Assembly: GCA_030180135.1 (NCBI GenBank)
Contig: CM058230.1
Coordinates: 19,345,082-19,409,081 of the forward strand
Source: Orychophragmus violaceus
Lineage: Eukaryota > Streptophyta > Magnoliopsida > Brassicales > Brassicaceae
Length of the DNA stretch: 64,000 bases
Reading direction: 5' to 3'
Shown: positions 30,247 through 43,803 of the stretch, piece after piece
Numbering within the stretch: the first letter of the stretch is position 1
Layout of the letters: each line of letters begins with the position of its first letter
The notes under the pieces: generated by a model
What the model saw: the letters and a program-made list of their open reading frames with translations, nothing else
Database searches by the model: none
What the model was told of the DNA's origin: nothing
Program-made: the position numbers and the translations under genes

Positions 30247-33200
30247 ATGTCTAAAACTACCTTCTCGTTACGACCCGTCCTTGAGAAGGACAAGTTAAAT
30301 GGGTCAAATTTCCTGGATTGGTATCGCAATTTGAGATTAATCCTCAAGCAGGAGAGTAAGGACTATGTCCTTGAGAAAGCTCTTCCAGAAAGGCTTGGGG
30401 CCAATCGCTCGAATGCAGTATATAATGCTTGGAATAAGCATTATATTGATGTGGTAGATGTGTGTGGTCTGATGTTGGCTACCATGAACTCAGACTTGAA
30501 GAGTCAATACGAGAACATGGAGTCGCCAATAGAGATGATCACCAGCCTGAAACTGAAGTTTCAGGATCTGGCACAAGTTGAGAGATTCCAGATGGCGAAG
30601 TCTCTCACTGGGTGCAGACTACCAGAGGATGTTCCAGTGAGTCCTCATGTCATTAAAATGATGGGTTACGTTGATAACCTGGGGAAACTGGATTGTCCTG
30701 TCAGCTTAAAGTTGGCTACTGACATCATTCTGCAGTCACTGCCGTCTAGTTATGATAAGTTTGTCAAAAACTATATCAAGAATAACTTGACGAAGACGTT
30801 GACTGAGCTGCATGGCATGCTCAAAACAGCTGAGCATAACATCATAAAGGGTAAAAGATTTGAGAAATCTTGTGTTGACAAGGGTAGAGACAGGGCCGTC
30901 CAGATTTGGAATCAAGATAAGCCTGTGTCATCTTATAAGCCCAAGTCCGGCCCATCTGGTGTTAGAAAGTGCTTATACTGTGATGAGTATGGGCATTGGA
31001 AGAGAGATTGCATTAAATTCTTGGAAGATTCACAAGAGATGAAGAAGATGTATGGTACTTCTTCTTCAGGTATTGTGTTATTAATTCAAGTTCTACATAT
31101 GTATTGGATACTAGTTGTGGTACTGATATTTTGGAAATATGCAGGGCCTAAACGACATTAGAACGTTGAAGAAAGGACAAGTGGAACTGCGTGCCTGGTA
31201 TGGAGCAATGGTTGCTGCATAAGCCGTAGAGATTCTCCACTTGTAGGAGCCTTTCAAGCTTGGTTTTTGAATTAAGTAATTGCTACTATGTACCTGCTTT
31301 ATGCAGAGATGTCTTTCATTTTCTTGTAAGAATTTGAATGTTTTTCATTCTGATAAAAGACAAGTTTTGCTCTTTTGATCTTAATGAAATATCATATGGT
31401 AGCACCCCTTTTGAAAGGGTTTTATATCTTAAACCAACATACGCTTAAATATAACATAAATATCAAACGATTTGAGTCTGATGACTTGAACTCGATTTTC
31501 CTCAACATAGTCATATTGACCAAATAGAGTGAAGCGGCTTCAGAAGTTCCATAGTTATGGGCTTCAGGTTCATTTGATTGTAAATCAATTGAGACATGAA
31601 TTCTGCTTGCTGGGACAAATGACTAAGGCTTCTTTAGCAGAGCTAAAGAAACGGGCCAGAGGCTCGTTGGGCCTTACACATACTGATGTATGCGGCCCGA
31701 TGAGCATTAGTGCCAAAGGAAAACTTCAATACTTCATTGACTTATTGATGCCTTCAGTAAGTATGACTGTGTTCATTTGATGAAACACGAGTCAGAATCC
31801 TTTGGAATGATCAAAGGAGTTTCAGAATGAAGTATAGAACCGATTTGACAAGTATTGAGATCCTTGATTAGATCGCGGAGGAAAATACTTGAGTCAAGAA
31901 TCGGGTGATCATCTAAGTTAGTGTGAAGTCATTTCACAGCTCATCTCTCCTGAAAACCTTGAATGGTGTTTCTGAGAGAATGAATCGGATCTTATTGGAT
32001 ATGCTCCGATTAATGATGAGTCACATGAATCTTCCATTATTCTTTTAAAATACGCTCTAAAATGAACATGTTTACGCTAAATAAGTTTCTATCAGAATCA
32101 GTGAAAAACACCACATTGGATGTGGACTGGGTGATTTCCAAATATGTTTTTCTGATTAATTGGGATTGCAAGGTTTGTGTAAGGCAGTTGTCATCAAACA
32201 AACTTGAACCCAAAACTGATAAGTGCTGCTTCGCTGGTTGTCCTAGGGAAACCGAGGCTTAGTACTTTTGCAGCCAATCCGAGAACAAAGTTTTGTTGTT
32301 CGGAACTCTGTTTTTCCAAGAAGAACAGTGGGAGTAAAAGTACAGCTCGAAGAAATTCGAGAAACACAGGAGGCTGTTCAACCTGTTGAGGGAGAGCAGC
32401 GGTTGGATCTACAGAGTGCTGTAGGATCGACACCTGTGGAGCCTGGAATTCGCTGATCCTAATGGATCCGTCACTAACTCGAGAGTGATTTCTCGTAACC
32501 AATTGTCGTGATCTGTTGATCATTGAAAAGTGACGGACCTGCGAAATTCAAAGAAGCGATGGTGAGCCCCAACTCCCAAAATTGGCTAGTTATGCATGTT
32601 AGCTTCACCGATTGAAGCAAGCATCTTGGAATTGGAATCTATGTTCTGTTAAAACGGTCAAAGGTTTGACTCGATCAGGAACGAATAGAAACAATGCGTT
32701 TGCAAGTAAACTAGTGGGAGCGTAGTTGCAATTCTCAAAACTGTATGTTTAGAACGTACTTAATCTCATAAACGACGTTCCGACGCTAAAGTCTTGCCAA
32801 GATTTGGGTCGGAAGTCAAATTTAACGATAGACATGGGAGAAGTCGCGTGAGTTCTTGGAATATTGATCCATTGAGATGGATCAGAAGAGCTAATTGGAT
32901 CATGTCAGAACCATTATGGTTATAAGGTACTGGACAGTTCCAATATGCATGATTCCAAGAATGGCTTCACACCAAAGGTCTTATGGCAATGATCTTAGCA
33001 AGATGAAGTGTCTTGGACACTGGCTGAGCTAGTGTCTAATGAGTGTGATTCCCTTTTGCTCATGCAATAGAATCCATCATGAATGCCATATTTTGCGCTC
33101 GTCTAAATGCAGCTGACGCATAAAGCATGACGAGTAGATACCAATTTGTTCCAGTAAGAGTCACTGGACAGTTGTAAGGAATATCCCTAAATGTTTGAGA

Positions 33201-33490
33201 AAGATTAAGGATAGGTTCTTGTACAACTGAGAAAAAGACGAATCAGTTATGAGTAGTTAGACAGACAAAGATGACTCCCGGTTGTCACCTGGTTATGTCA
33301 TTTTGCCTGTGTAACGGTACTATCTGTTGGAAAGGTTTCCAAGCAGAGGACCGTAGAATAGAGCTCATTAAAGAATAGCGGTGTGGTTTGTTGGAATAGT
33401 TCCAAGTAAGAACACCGCAACATCTCTCACAACCTAAGCACGAGTTGTATACTGTTGCTGTAGGTACTAGATATCTGAAGACTTGGTCTT
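30247..33490 (+). pseudogene. Copia B gag-pol, decayed
   Basis: gag is open from 30247 (MSKTTFSLRPVLEKDKL) through the CCHC knuckle (CLYCDEYGHWKRDC, about 30973-31014) to SSSGI near 31075, then the frame is lost. Downstream, remnants of every pol domain are visible in order but in mixed frames: a damaged protease start, integrase HTDVCGPM (about 31675), TFC-type linker (31960-32250), RT and RNase H traces (32560-33460). No intact catalytic set. Several defects, for example CTTGTAAGAATTTGAATG at about 31324, are also present in copia E. Confidence 0.85.
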
Positions 33491-34295
33491 GATTCTAGTG
33501 GGAGTTAACTTAGTTATGATGTTCAGATAGATATGATATGGTCATGTTTATGAAAAACTGACATCGACATTATTTAACTATTGGATAATTAAATAATGGT
33601 CCCAAGATAAGTTTATGTTATATTATAGGCCATCAAGTTGAGGACTTGATCATGAAACCCTATAAGTAACAAATGACATAAATTATGATGTGTCCCTAGT
33701 CGAGGTTGTTAAAGTGGGACAATAACAACCGCGAGAGACTAGATTGTGAGGTGACTGTTGACTAAGTTTCATGGAGTCAATGATATGAGTATCACAGTCA
33801 GTCACATAGATATATATTGGTGAACATATGATCGGACGTGACCCGCTAAGGAGAAGTCTCCAGGATAGTTATATCTGTGTCATTAGAGGTTCTCATTACG
33901 ACTATTGAGTATAGTCCTTAGACCTGAGTTCATCATGCTTTCTTGCATGTGAATTGGTGCACCTTGACCTTGTCAAACGTCGATCCGTAACTGGCGGCTA
34001 TAAAGGCACTGCTCAGGTGTATCATGAAGTGTGTAAAGGAACAGGGATGGAACAAGATGGGATTTGTCCCTCCTGAATAACGGGAGATAAATATCTCAGG
34101 GCCTATCGAAGATTTTATGCTGAGAAAATGTGTGGCCGCACTCAAACGAACTGTAGTTCAGTTGTTTGTTTTGTTCAGTATAGATCAGGAGTTCGATAAA
34201 CATGATATTGGCTTAATAAGAATGACACTAATCTTGTCTTATGCTAAATCGAGATATAGAGACAAAAGGATTGTAGGAATTGATGATTCCAGTAC
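33491..34295 (+). other. Copia B 3' noncoding region
   Basis: About 800 bases with no sense ORF. Related to the 3' noncoding region of copia C and more distantly to A, D and E. Confidence 0.65.
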
Positions 34296-34306
34296 AAGTG
34301 GGAGAT
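34296..34306 (+). other. Copia B polypurine tract
   Basis: AAGTGGGAGAT directly before the 3' LTR. Confidence 0.9.
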
Positions 34307-34987
34307 TGTTGGGATTGTGTCCTGAAATCACACTTGTACTCACTCCTGATAGTAGTTGTGTATCGAGATCAATCGTTTGTATAATACTGGTGATTGTAAT
34401 GCTTTGCTAGAAGCCTCTTGTAATCTGTAAGTTGTAGACTTACTGCCAGTATTATATGATCCTATAGGGTCACACACCTAAGCAATCTGGAAGCTAACAT
34501 ATGGGAATGATCATTTGATAATGATCACGTTGATGTGTATTGGATACACATTGACATAGAGTTTTATGATGTATGTGTCGATCGATACATGAGTGTGTCG
34601 ATCGATGCAGGCTTTTCGAGAAGGTGTGTCGATCGACACAGTAAGTGTGTCGATCGATGCATATCGGGTTTTAACATAAACGAGTCGGGCTTCTCCGACG
34701 GGTTTGGTGATGTCATTTCCAGGTCGATATATAAAGGTTTATATGGTCGACCTGAACCCTAGCCGTCACTGCAATTCTCAGAGAGAAAAGCAGAGACATC
34801 GAAAACTCATTCCCTGAATCCGGCACTAGCATCCCGGCGTTCCAGGTTGTGTGAGTGTGTGCTTGGTAGAGGCGAAGCACTTGATTCGCTAGATCTCGTT
34901 CACCATTCCATTCCGCTGCCAGATCTGAGGTAAGAACGAGGTTGGTAATTTCAATATAACAAACCCTAGATCCTAGGGGATCCAACA
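34307..34987 (+). repeat. Copia B 3' LTR
   Basis: 681 bp, tgttgggatt to ggatccaaca. Differs from the 5' LTR at the first base and at about two internal positions. Confidence 0.95.
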
Positions 34988-34992
34988 CCTTC

Positions 34993-37231
34993 TTTGGCCA
35001 TCTCCATAAACTCCTTGACCCTCTCTCTAGTCTCTCGAGGTGTTATATCTGAGAACGTTATCACTGATTTATCTTTGCTAATCATCTGTCCCAATGCTGC
35101 CTCATACTCTTGTAGAATTCTCTTTAGATTGAGACATCTCTTTTCATCCGTCTTGATGAAAAACATCGTATCGTCCGCAAATAGAATGTGATTCACCCTT
35201 GTTCCTGCTTTTGAAATTTGAACTCCGACCAAATCCCCATTTCTCTGAGCCTATGGCATAGTACGAATAGCATTTCATTGTAAAATATAAAGTGAAAGGG
35301 TGAGAGAGGGTCTCCTTGTTGTATACTTCTTTGCGGGACAAAGTTTCCTTTAGCCTCTCCGTTTATCAAGAACAAAAAGGAGACCGTAGTGATGCATTTC
35401 ATTACCCATCCTCCAAACTTCTCATGAAAACAAAATTCCTTCAAACAATTCTCAATAAAACTCCATTCCAATCGATCATATGCCTTACTCATGTCGGTTT
35501 TGACGGCCATGGTACAATGCTTCACAACTTTTGAGTTCTTTAGGAAATTGTGCATCTCATGCGTAGTTAGAACATTGTCGACTATGGACATATCCGGCAC
35601 AAAGGCGGATTGATTTCCGATACTATTTATCTTAGTATCAATTTCAGCCTTCGTGTTAGGATCTCCGAGTACGCTTTGTAAAAAACGTTGCAAAACGCCG
35701 AAGGTCGATATTCTTTCATGCATTTAGGACTCTTCAACTTTGGGATCAGTGTGAGAGGAGTTGATGTGCTGTGGGAGGATTGCAGTTTCAAAAAACCCTG
35801 CATCTCTTTAAATAATTCCTCAATCACATCCAAATTCGTATGGAAGAAAGATGCAGAAAATCCGTCCGGACCCGGTGCTTTATCCGCATGGATAGAGAGA
35901 AAAGCATCTATGATCTCTCTAGGGGTCAGCTCTATGATCTTGCAGTTCATCTCTTCCGTATTCAATTGGTGGATCCCCTTATTTACTGTACCCAAAGACT
36001 CAACACCATTTGAAGAGAACAATTCTTCAAAATAGGCGGCTATGACCCTCGCTATTTCATCTTCTTCATACTGCAGTGCCATCCTTATCCTTCATAACTG
36101 AAAATTTGTTTATCACTCTCCTACTTCTTGTCACAGCATATAAGTAAGTTGAGTTTCTATCTCCCAATTTCAGCCACATCTTTCTGCTTATTTGTCTCCA
36201 AAATTCCTCCTCAGCCGTATAAGCCTTTTTCAGATCCTCATTGATTCGTAATACTTCACTCTCCGCTCCACAGGGATCTTTCATCGCTTTATCCAATGCT
36301 TTTTCTTTAGTTAGATTAGCTTCTGGTAGTTAATATGCTTAGCTTTATTTCATTGCATTAATTTTATCCGAAAATGATCAATTTTCTCGACTACCATCTT
36401 GATCCGTCTCTCAGCCCAAGCACATTGTATCAGATCTTTAGCCTCTCCATCCTTCATCCAGCTACGATCATACCGAAACAAATATTGCGTCTTTTTCTTT
36501 GGTGATGCTGAGAATGTAAGCAGTGGCCTATGATATAAACTCTCAAAGTTCAGATACTTGCAATAGGTTAGAGGATGTTTATCCGCCCATTCTCCATTCG
36601 ATACTGATCTATCAAGTCGACAATGTACAAGATGAGTATATCTCTTGCCCCTCCACGACATGAAGTTCCTTGTATGCCTAATATCGTAGAGATCACATTC
36701 CGAAAAGAAATCTCTAAAATCGCTGAATCTTTCCTCCGTTATTTTCGGTTCACCCTCCTTCTCTTCCTCACATAATATGTCGTTGAAGTCGCCTAGAGGC
36801 AGCCATGATGTATCTTTATCCGAGTTACCTTCAGTTAATTTCTGCCACAGCGCCTTACGCTTAGTCCGTTCCAGCTTTCCATATAAGAAAGTGGGTTTGA
36901 AGACTTCCTTTCTATGGGTGATCAAAGTCTCAATGTAGTTGTGGTATTTGTCTGGGATTTCTACCTCCACCCCTTCATCCAACAGTAGAGCCAAGCCTCC
37001 TCCGCCATGGCCGCTAGGTGTTACCAGACTCACATTTGAGTAGTTGAGCTCCCGCAGCTCTTTTAAGACAAACTCATCCGCATTTTTTGTCTCCATGAGG
37101 AACATAATCTCTGGTTTATGGTTTCTCCGGAGTTCTTTCAGTCGACGAACTGTCGCGGGGTTCCCCAGCCCGCAAAAGTTCCAACTCTGAAATGCTAAGT
37201 ACCCGGGTTTTGGCTTAGACGAAAATCCCAT
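34993..37231 (-). pseudogene. LINE-2 ORF2, endonuclease and reverse transcriptase, broken
   Basis: Endonuclease (37231-36350): WNFCGLGNPATVRRLKELRR, LMETKN, GDFNDIL and RNFMSWRGKR are present. The usual SDHRP near the end reads SLYHRPL, so the catalytic Asp position is Tyr. RT (36296-34993): frames change near 36070 and 35700. DKAPGPDGFSASFF, AVKTDMSKAYDRLEWSF and HILFADDTMFF are recognisable. The RT continues at 22731 after copia B. It codes for the L1-type copy-and-paste machinery in the family, but is dead here. Confidence 0.87.
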
Positions 37232-38336
37232 GTACCAGTCTGTTGTCTTCTCGAATCCACTCTAGTACCTCTGCTTCTTTCCAGACGATTCTCCTCCCAT
37301 ATCTCAGGTAGATTATTATGTTCATGTCCTTCACTATATCCATTAGCCTTTATATGGTTTCTTGTCTGAGTCTCTTCTCTCCCTTGTATCCTTCTCAATG
37401 GGATGTTGCTTTGCTAGATTAGCCTTCTACTTGAACTGCCCCCAGTTAAATCCCTCGTTCTAGTTGAGCCGGATCCAATCAACAATCTCGAGCTGGGGTG
37501 GTGAATTCTTTTGCTTGTTCTAATCACCCTTCGTCTCAGAATAGTGACATTAGGTGTTACTAGTCTTCCTTCTGCTTGCCTTTCTGGGCTGCTGGTATCA
37601 GCTAGTTGGTTGCCTTGTGGATGGTCTTCTTCATCTCTTAGTCTCATCGTCGGCCACACCTGATCTCTTGTATTTCTTTCGCTTTCAATTATGTTGTTAG
37701 CCATTTGCTCCATGAGATGTTGTTCCTCTGATTCTAGGATTCGATGAATCCGTGCTTCTATTTCCTCTGGGTCCGGATGGTTCGCGTATTGACAAGTCGC
37801 ATTCCACATCACTTGCATAATCTCCTTCCTGGATCGTGTGATTCTTTCCTCCTCTATATCTAAGAGTCTTCTCTCTTTGGACGTCACCTCTTGATCCATA
37901 TGGTTGTCCCTTTTGTCCTCAAACAAAATCACCCTTCTTTGATTCTCCAGATTGACAAGGGTCCTTTCCAGCCATCCCCTATTACTTGAGGCAAATATTT
38001 CATCATCAACCCTGAGTGTTCTCCGGTTTAACTCTATTTCTCTTATCGGGGCATCCCGAATCTTGTGGACTGAAGGAGTTTCCTAATTTGCCTCCTGAGA
38101 TCTTCAGCAATATTCTGAAGCATGAGTTTCTGGGTTATCTATATGAGTTTCTTTAATTCTCCACTCAGTTCTTCCTCTTCTTAGGCTTTCCCACTCTCCC
38201 TCTTCTCAAAGTCTCCCATGTCTTTTCCCTTTTAGATTTTCTACAGCATCCTCATAATTTTGGTTTGAAGCTTTGGGGCCATCATCTCTCAAGAGTCATG
38301 TTCTCTTAGAGAGTTATTCCTTCTCATCGCATCTCT
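37232..38336 (-). pseudogene. LINE-2 ORF1, C-terminal part, decayed
   Basis: Directly upstream of ORF2. The open piece 37932-37414 is acidic and basic (KERRLLDIEEERITRSRKEI, later RRVIRTSKR) without a recognised fold. Further upstream (37932-38336) the frames are broken, but a DUF4283-like YLPQVIGDGWKG fragment can be read. Interrupted by copia C at 38337; the remainder is at 45588-45710. Confidence 0.6.
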
Positions 38337-38341
38337 TCCAT

Positions 38342-39021
38342 TGAAGGAATTTCTAGCAGTTCTAATCAGGATTAGCAATCCTAGGTATAAATTCCAAGCC
38401 TAGGATCTAAGGTTCATATAATTGAATCTGCCAGATCTCGAGATTACCTGGTGATTTGCAGCGGAAGATTTGCAGATAATCGAGATCTAGAGCGCCTCAA
38501 ATGCTGCGCCTCTACTGGTATCCACACGCACACAAACTGAACAGAAGGGATGCTAGTGCCTTTTGAGATCAGATCTCTCGAGAGGTTTTTCTTACTTTTC
38601 TGGTGGCTGTGAATTAGGTTAAGTTCGAGTTTAGGTCGACCATATATCTTATATATGTCGACTTAAACCACAACGGAATTAACCAACGATTAAACCGAAT
38701 TAATCTGGTAATCCGCGAGTTGTGTCGACCGACACACTATTTGTGTCGATCGACACTGCCCCAGAATATTGATATCGAATGCATATCAAATATACATTCA
38801 CTAGATCATTACATTAATGATCAACCTCGTCTTTAACGTCCAGTTTGCTTAGGTGTGTGACCCTGTAGGATCATATAACACTAGAAATGAGTTCTCAACT
38901 CATTGATCATAAGTGGCTTCTAGCAAAGCGTTATGACTACCTAGTGTCATGTGATTGTCTCATTTCGACAATACGACTTTCACTTAGAGTAAGTACAATA
39001 GATTTCAGGACATTCCCAACA
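38342..39021 (-). repeat. Copia C 3' LTR
   Basis: tgaaggaatt to attcccaaca on the plus strand. Contains a TATA dyad (38629-38668) and a GTGTCGACCGACAC / GTGTCGATCGACAC pair (38720-38756). Confidence 0.94.
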
Positions 39022-39838
39022 ATCTCCCACTTGTACTGGAATCATCTATTCCTTTAATCCCTTTGTATCTATATCTCAATCTAGCAGAAGGCAAGAACCG
39101 TGTCATCCTTATTAAGCTAGATCACGTTTATCGAATCCCGATTTGTACTGATAAAACAAACGACTGGCAATCACCTCGTTTGAGCGCGGTCACGCATTTC
39201 CAGTATCAAATCTTCGATAGGCCCAGAGATATTTAACTCCTGTTATATAGGAGGTACAAATCCCATCTTGTTCCATCCATGCCTCTTTTATATCTCATGA
39301 TACGCCTAATCAGTGTCTTTATAATCACCAGTTACGGATGACGTTTGACAAAGTCAAGACGAACCAGTCCATATGCAAGAAAACACGATGAACTCAGGTG
39401 TATGGACTATACTCTATAGTCGTAATGAGGAACTCTTATGACACTCATATAATCTTGTAGAGTTCTCATTAATGGGTCAAATCCGATCATGTGTTCTCCA
39501 ACACATATCTATGTGATTGACTTTAATACTCTTATTAATGACTCCATGAAACTCAGTCATCAGTCACCTCACATACTAGTCTCACGCGGTTGTTAAAGTC
39601 CCATTTTAACCACCTCGACTAGGGATCAACATAATTTATGACAATTAATGCTTATAGGGTTTCATGATCAAGTCACATACTTGATGACATATAACCTTGC
39701 CATAAATTATTTCGGGACTGTTATTTAATAACACAATTAAATAATGATGAAACAAATTTCATTAAAATAACATAACTATTATGTTTTGTGAACATCAAGA
39801 CATAGCTAAAACAAATATAACTCCCACTGAAATCAAGA
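39022..39838 (-). other. Copia C PPT and 3' noncoding region
   Basis: AAGTGGGAGAT (39022-39032, minus) next to the LTR, then about 800 noncoding bases related to the matching region of copia B. Confidence 0.75.
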
Positions 39839-42800
39839 TCACATCTTAAGAAATCTAATGCCTACATCAGCAGTATGAAACTCATGCTTAGGCCTTGGTA
39901 GAGGCTTGGTCAGTGGATCAGCAACATTCTCACTCTGCTGATCTTCACATCTCCTCTATTAACAATATCACAGATAAGGTGATATCTCCTTTCTATGTGT
40001 TTGGACTTCTGGTGTGATCTAGGTTCCTTTGCTTGCGCAATGGCTCCATTGTTGTCACAATACAAAGCCACTGGCTCAGAAATACTAGGAACCACACCAA
40101 GTTCAGTGACGAAATTCTTGATCCAAACAGCCTCCTTTGCCGCTTCAGAAGCAGCGAGGTACTCAACTTTAGTCGTGGAATCTGCTACAGTGTCCTGCTT
40201 GGAACTCTTCCAGCTGACTGCACCGCCATTCAGGCAAAAGATGTAACCAGATTGCGATCGGAAATCATCTTTTTCCGTCTGAAAACTTGCGTCTGTGTAA
40301 CCACTTACTACCAGCTCATCACTTCCTCCGTACACCAAGAATTTATCCTTAGTATTTCTCAAATACTTCAGAATATTCTTGACGGCTGTCCAGTGACTTT
40401 CACCTGGATCAGATTGGTATCTACTCGTCATGCTTAAAGCACAAGCAACATCTGGACGAGTACAGAGCATGGCATACATGATGGATCCCAATGCCGAGGC
40501 ATAAGGAATCCGACTCATGCGTTCTCGCTCAGCAGGTGTCTCAGGACACTGCTTCTTGCTGAGACTAATGCCATAAGACATTGGTATGAAGCCCTTCTTG
40601 GAATCATGCATTCTGAACCTGTGTAAGACTTTATCGATATAAGTATCTTGACACAGTCCAATTAACTTGTTTAATCTATCTTTATAGATTCTTATTCCAA
40701 GAATATACGCGGCTTCTCCCATGTCTTTCATTGAAAAACAACTTCCGAGCCAAGCCTTAACAGACTGTAACAACGAAATGTCGTTTCCGAGAAGAAGTAT
40801 GTCATCTACATACAATACGAGAAATGCAACTGCGCTCCCACTAGTCTTCTTGTAAACACATGGTTCCTCTTCGTTCCTGATGAAGTCAAACTTTTTGACT
40901 GCTTCATCAAAACGAAGATTCCAACTCCGAGATGCTTGCTTCAATCCATAAATGGATCGATGAAGCTTGCATACTTTCCTAGCAACATTAGGATCGATGA
41001 AACCTTCGGGCTGTGTCATGTACACATCCTCTTCCAGAATTCCATTAAGGAAAGCTGTTTTCACGTCCATCTGCCAGATCTCATAATCATAATGAGCGGC
41101 TGTTGCGAGGAGAATCCGAATGGAATTAAGCATAGCGACAGGGGAATAGGTTTCTTCATAGTCAATACCATGAATTTGTTTGAAACCTTTTGCCACCAGC
41201 CTTGCTTTATATATCTGAATATTTCCATCCACATCAATTTTCTTCTTGAAAATCCATTTACACTCGATGGGTCTTGCACCATCGGGTAAATCAACCAAAG
41301 TCCATACTTGGTTTTGTGACATGGATCCCATTTCGGATTCAGCGGCATTTAGCCACTTTTCGGAGTCAGGGCTCATCATTGCTTTTTCAAAATTCGCGGG
41401 CTCGTCACTGTCAATGATCAATAAATCATGACAATTGGTTACGAGAAATCCATATCTCTCGGGTTCGTGACGGATCCTTTCGGATCTGCGAATTTCAGGC
41501 TCCACAAGCGTGGTTTCTACAACTCTTTGTAGATCCAACTGTTGCTCTTCCTCAACGGGTTGAGCATTTTCCTGCGGTTCTCGAACTTCTTCCAGTTGTA
41601 CTTTACTCCCACTGTTTCTCTTGGAAAGAAACTCTCTCTCAAGAAAGACGCAGTTCCGAGCAACAAACACTTTGTTCTCGGATTGGTTGTAAAAGTAGTA
41701 TGCCTTGGTTTCCTTAGGATAACCAACGAAGTAGCATTTATCAGATTTGGGTTCGAGCTTATCTGTAATTAATCGCTTAACATAAGCTTCACAACCCCAA
41801 ATCTTCAGGAAAGACAAACTCGGAACATTTCCAGTCCACATCTCATGTGGTGTCTTTGCAACTGATTTTGACGGAACCCTATTAAGTGTAAACGCAAACG
41901 TTTCTAGAGCGTATACCCAAAAGGATAATGGAAGAGTTGAGAGACTCATCATTGATCGAACCATATCTAATAAAGTTCGATTCCTCCTCTCGGACACCCC
42001 ATTCCATTGTGGTGTTCCAGGAGGAGTGAGTTGCGAAACAATTCCACAATCTCTCAAATGATCACTGAATTCTTGGCTTAAGTATTCTCCTCCACGATCT
42101 GATCGAAGAGCCTTAATACTTTTGCCAAGTTGATTATGTACTTCATTTTGGAATTCTTTGAACCTTTCAAAGGATTCCGACTTGTGTCTCATTAAATAGA
42201 CATAGCCATACCTGCTGAAATCATCGGTGAAGGTAATGAAGTATCAAAAATTTCCTCTGGCACTTGTGCTCATTGGGCCGCACACATCAGTATGTATAAG
42301 GCCCAATAGGTCACTGGCCCTTTCATTTCGTTTGTTGAAAGGGGCCTTGGTCATTTTGCCCAGTAAACAAGATTCACATTTCTCACATGATTCATAATCA
42401 AATGAGCCCAGAAGCCCATCACTATGGAGCTTTTGGATCCGTTTCTCGTTTATGTGGCCCAAACGACAATGCCAAAGAAAATTCTGATTCGTGTCATTTG
42501 ATTTGAATCTCTTGGTGTTAATGTTATAGATTGGTGTGCTTTGGTTTAAAACATAAAACCCATTCTCTAATGGGCTGCTACCATAAAATATATCATTGTA
42601 ATCAAAATAACAACATTTATTCTTAATTGAAAACTGATATCCTTCCACATCCAAAACAGGAATAGAAATAATATTTCTGCTTATAGCAGGTACATAGTAG
42701 CAATTATTAAGCTTTAAAACCAAACCAGAAGGTAAAGACAAGTTAAATGTTCCTACGGCTAATGCAGCAACTCTTGCTCCATTCCCCACGCGTATGTCCA

Positions 42801-43803
42801 CTTGTCCCTTTTCCAACGTCCTACTGTTGCTTAGGCCCTGCATATTTGTACAAATATGAGCACCACAGCCGGTATCCAATACCCAAGAAGTAGAACCAGA
42901 AGTAGTAACATTTACTTCTATAACATAAATACCTGAAGATGAAGTCTCGAAAGTCTTCTTCTTCTTCTTTTGTTCCAAGAATTTGTTGCAGTTTCTCTTC
43001 CAATGTCCAAGCTCTTTACAGTAATGGCACTTATCAGTCACAGATGGGCCAGGCTTGGGCTTAGGGGCTGGCGCAGGCGCGTCCTGGTTCTCAACCTGGA
43101 CGGCCTTGCCCTTTCCCTTACCTTTGCCAAGTTTCTTAAACTTCTTACCTCCTTGTACCATAAGTACATTTGGAGTGCCCTTCTTGATATTCGGCTCAGC
43201 TGTCTTAAGCATGCCATGCAGTTCAGTCAACGTCTTCGTCAAGTTGTTCATGTTATAGTTCATAACAAACTGATCATAACTTGACGGCAGTGACTGCAGA
43301 ATGATGTCAGTAGCCAACTCTTGGCTAATGGGACAATCCAGCTTCCCCAGGTTATCAATATAACCCATCATCTTAATGACATGAGGACTGACTGGACCGT
43401 CCTTTGATAGCTTGAATTCAATGAGAGATTTAACCGTCTGGTATCTCTCAGTTCGTGCTTGCTCCTGAAACATACTTTTCAGGCTAGTGATCATCTCCAC
43501 TGGCGACTCCACGTTCTCGTATTGCTTTTGCAAATCCGAGTTCATGGTAGCCAACATGAGACAATTCACATCGACCACATCATTAGAGTGCTTATCCCAA
43601 GCACTCCTTTCCGCATGTGGAGCATTGGCTCTCGGTTTTTCAGGGAGAACAGTTTCCAGGACATAGTCCCTTTTCTCTTGCTTGAGAACGATTCTCAAGT
43701 TCCGATACCATTCGAGAAAATTCGATCCATTTAACTTGTCCTTCTCAAGGACGGATCGCAGGGAGAAAGAGTTGTTATGAGTGTTAGTCATAGCTGAGAA
43801 CAA
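39839..43803 (-). pseudogene. Copia C gag-pol polyprotein with one stop and a 3' frameshift
   Basis: The same domain order as copia A. gag with CCHC knuckle (CHYCKELGHWKRNC), protease WVLDTGCGAHIC, integrase HHCC and HTDVCGPM, then an in-frame TGA at 42244-42246 (where A has Gln in GNYQYF). It continues in the same frame with LRSDRGGEY, NGVSERRN, MDVKTAFLNG and LYVDDILLLG, and RNase H ADSTTKVEY, where the catalytic Glu of the A sequence (TTEAEY) is Lys. After KISRV a small deletion near 39930 shifts the frame, so the VADPLTK end is lost from the reading frame. Likely start at 43803 or the Met at 43791 (MTNTHNNSFSL). Confidence 0.9.

Larger units (their letters stand above)
22732..34987 (+). 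mobile_element. Copia B: non-autonomous Ty1/copia element carrying a CACTA insertion
   Basis: LTRs 22732-23412 and 34307-34987, each 681 bp and differing at about three positions by eye. Target duplication CCTTC (22727-22731, 34988-34992). PBS and PPT are present. The internal region is interrupted by a CACTA transposon, and gag-pol is decayed after the first 280 or so codons of gag. The first base of the 5' LTR is G instead of T. Inserted in LINE-2 ORF2. Near-identical LTRs with a dead interior mean recent movement in trans. Confidence 0.93.
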
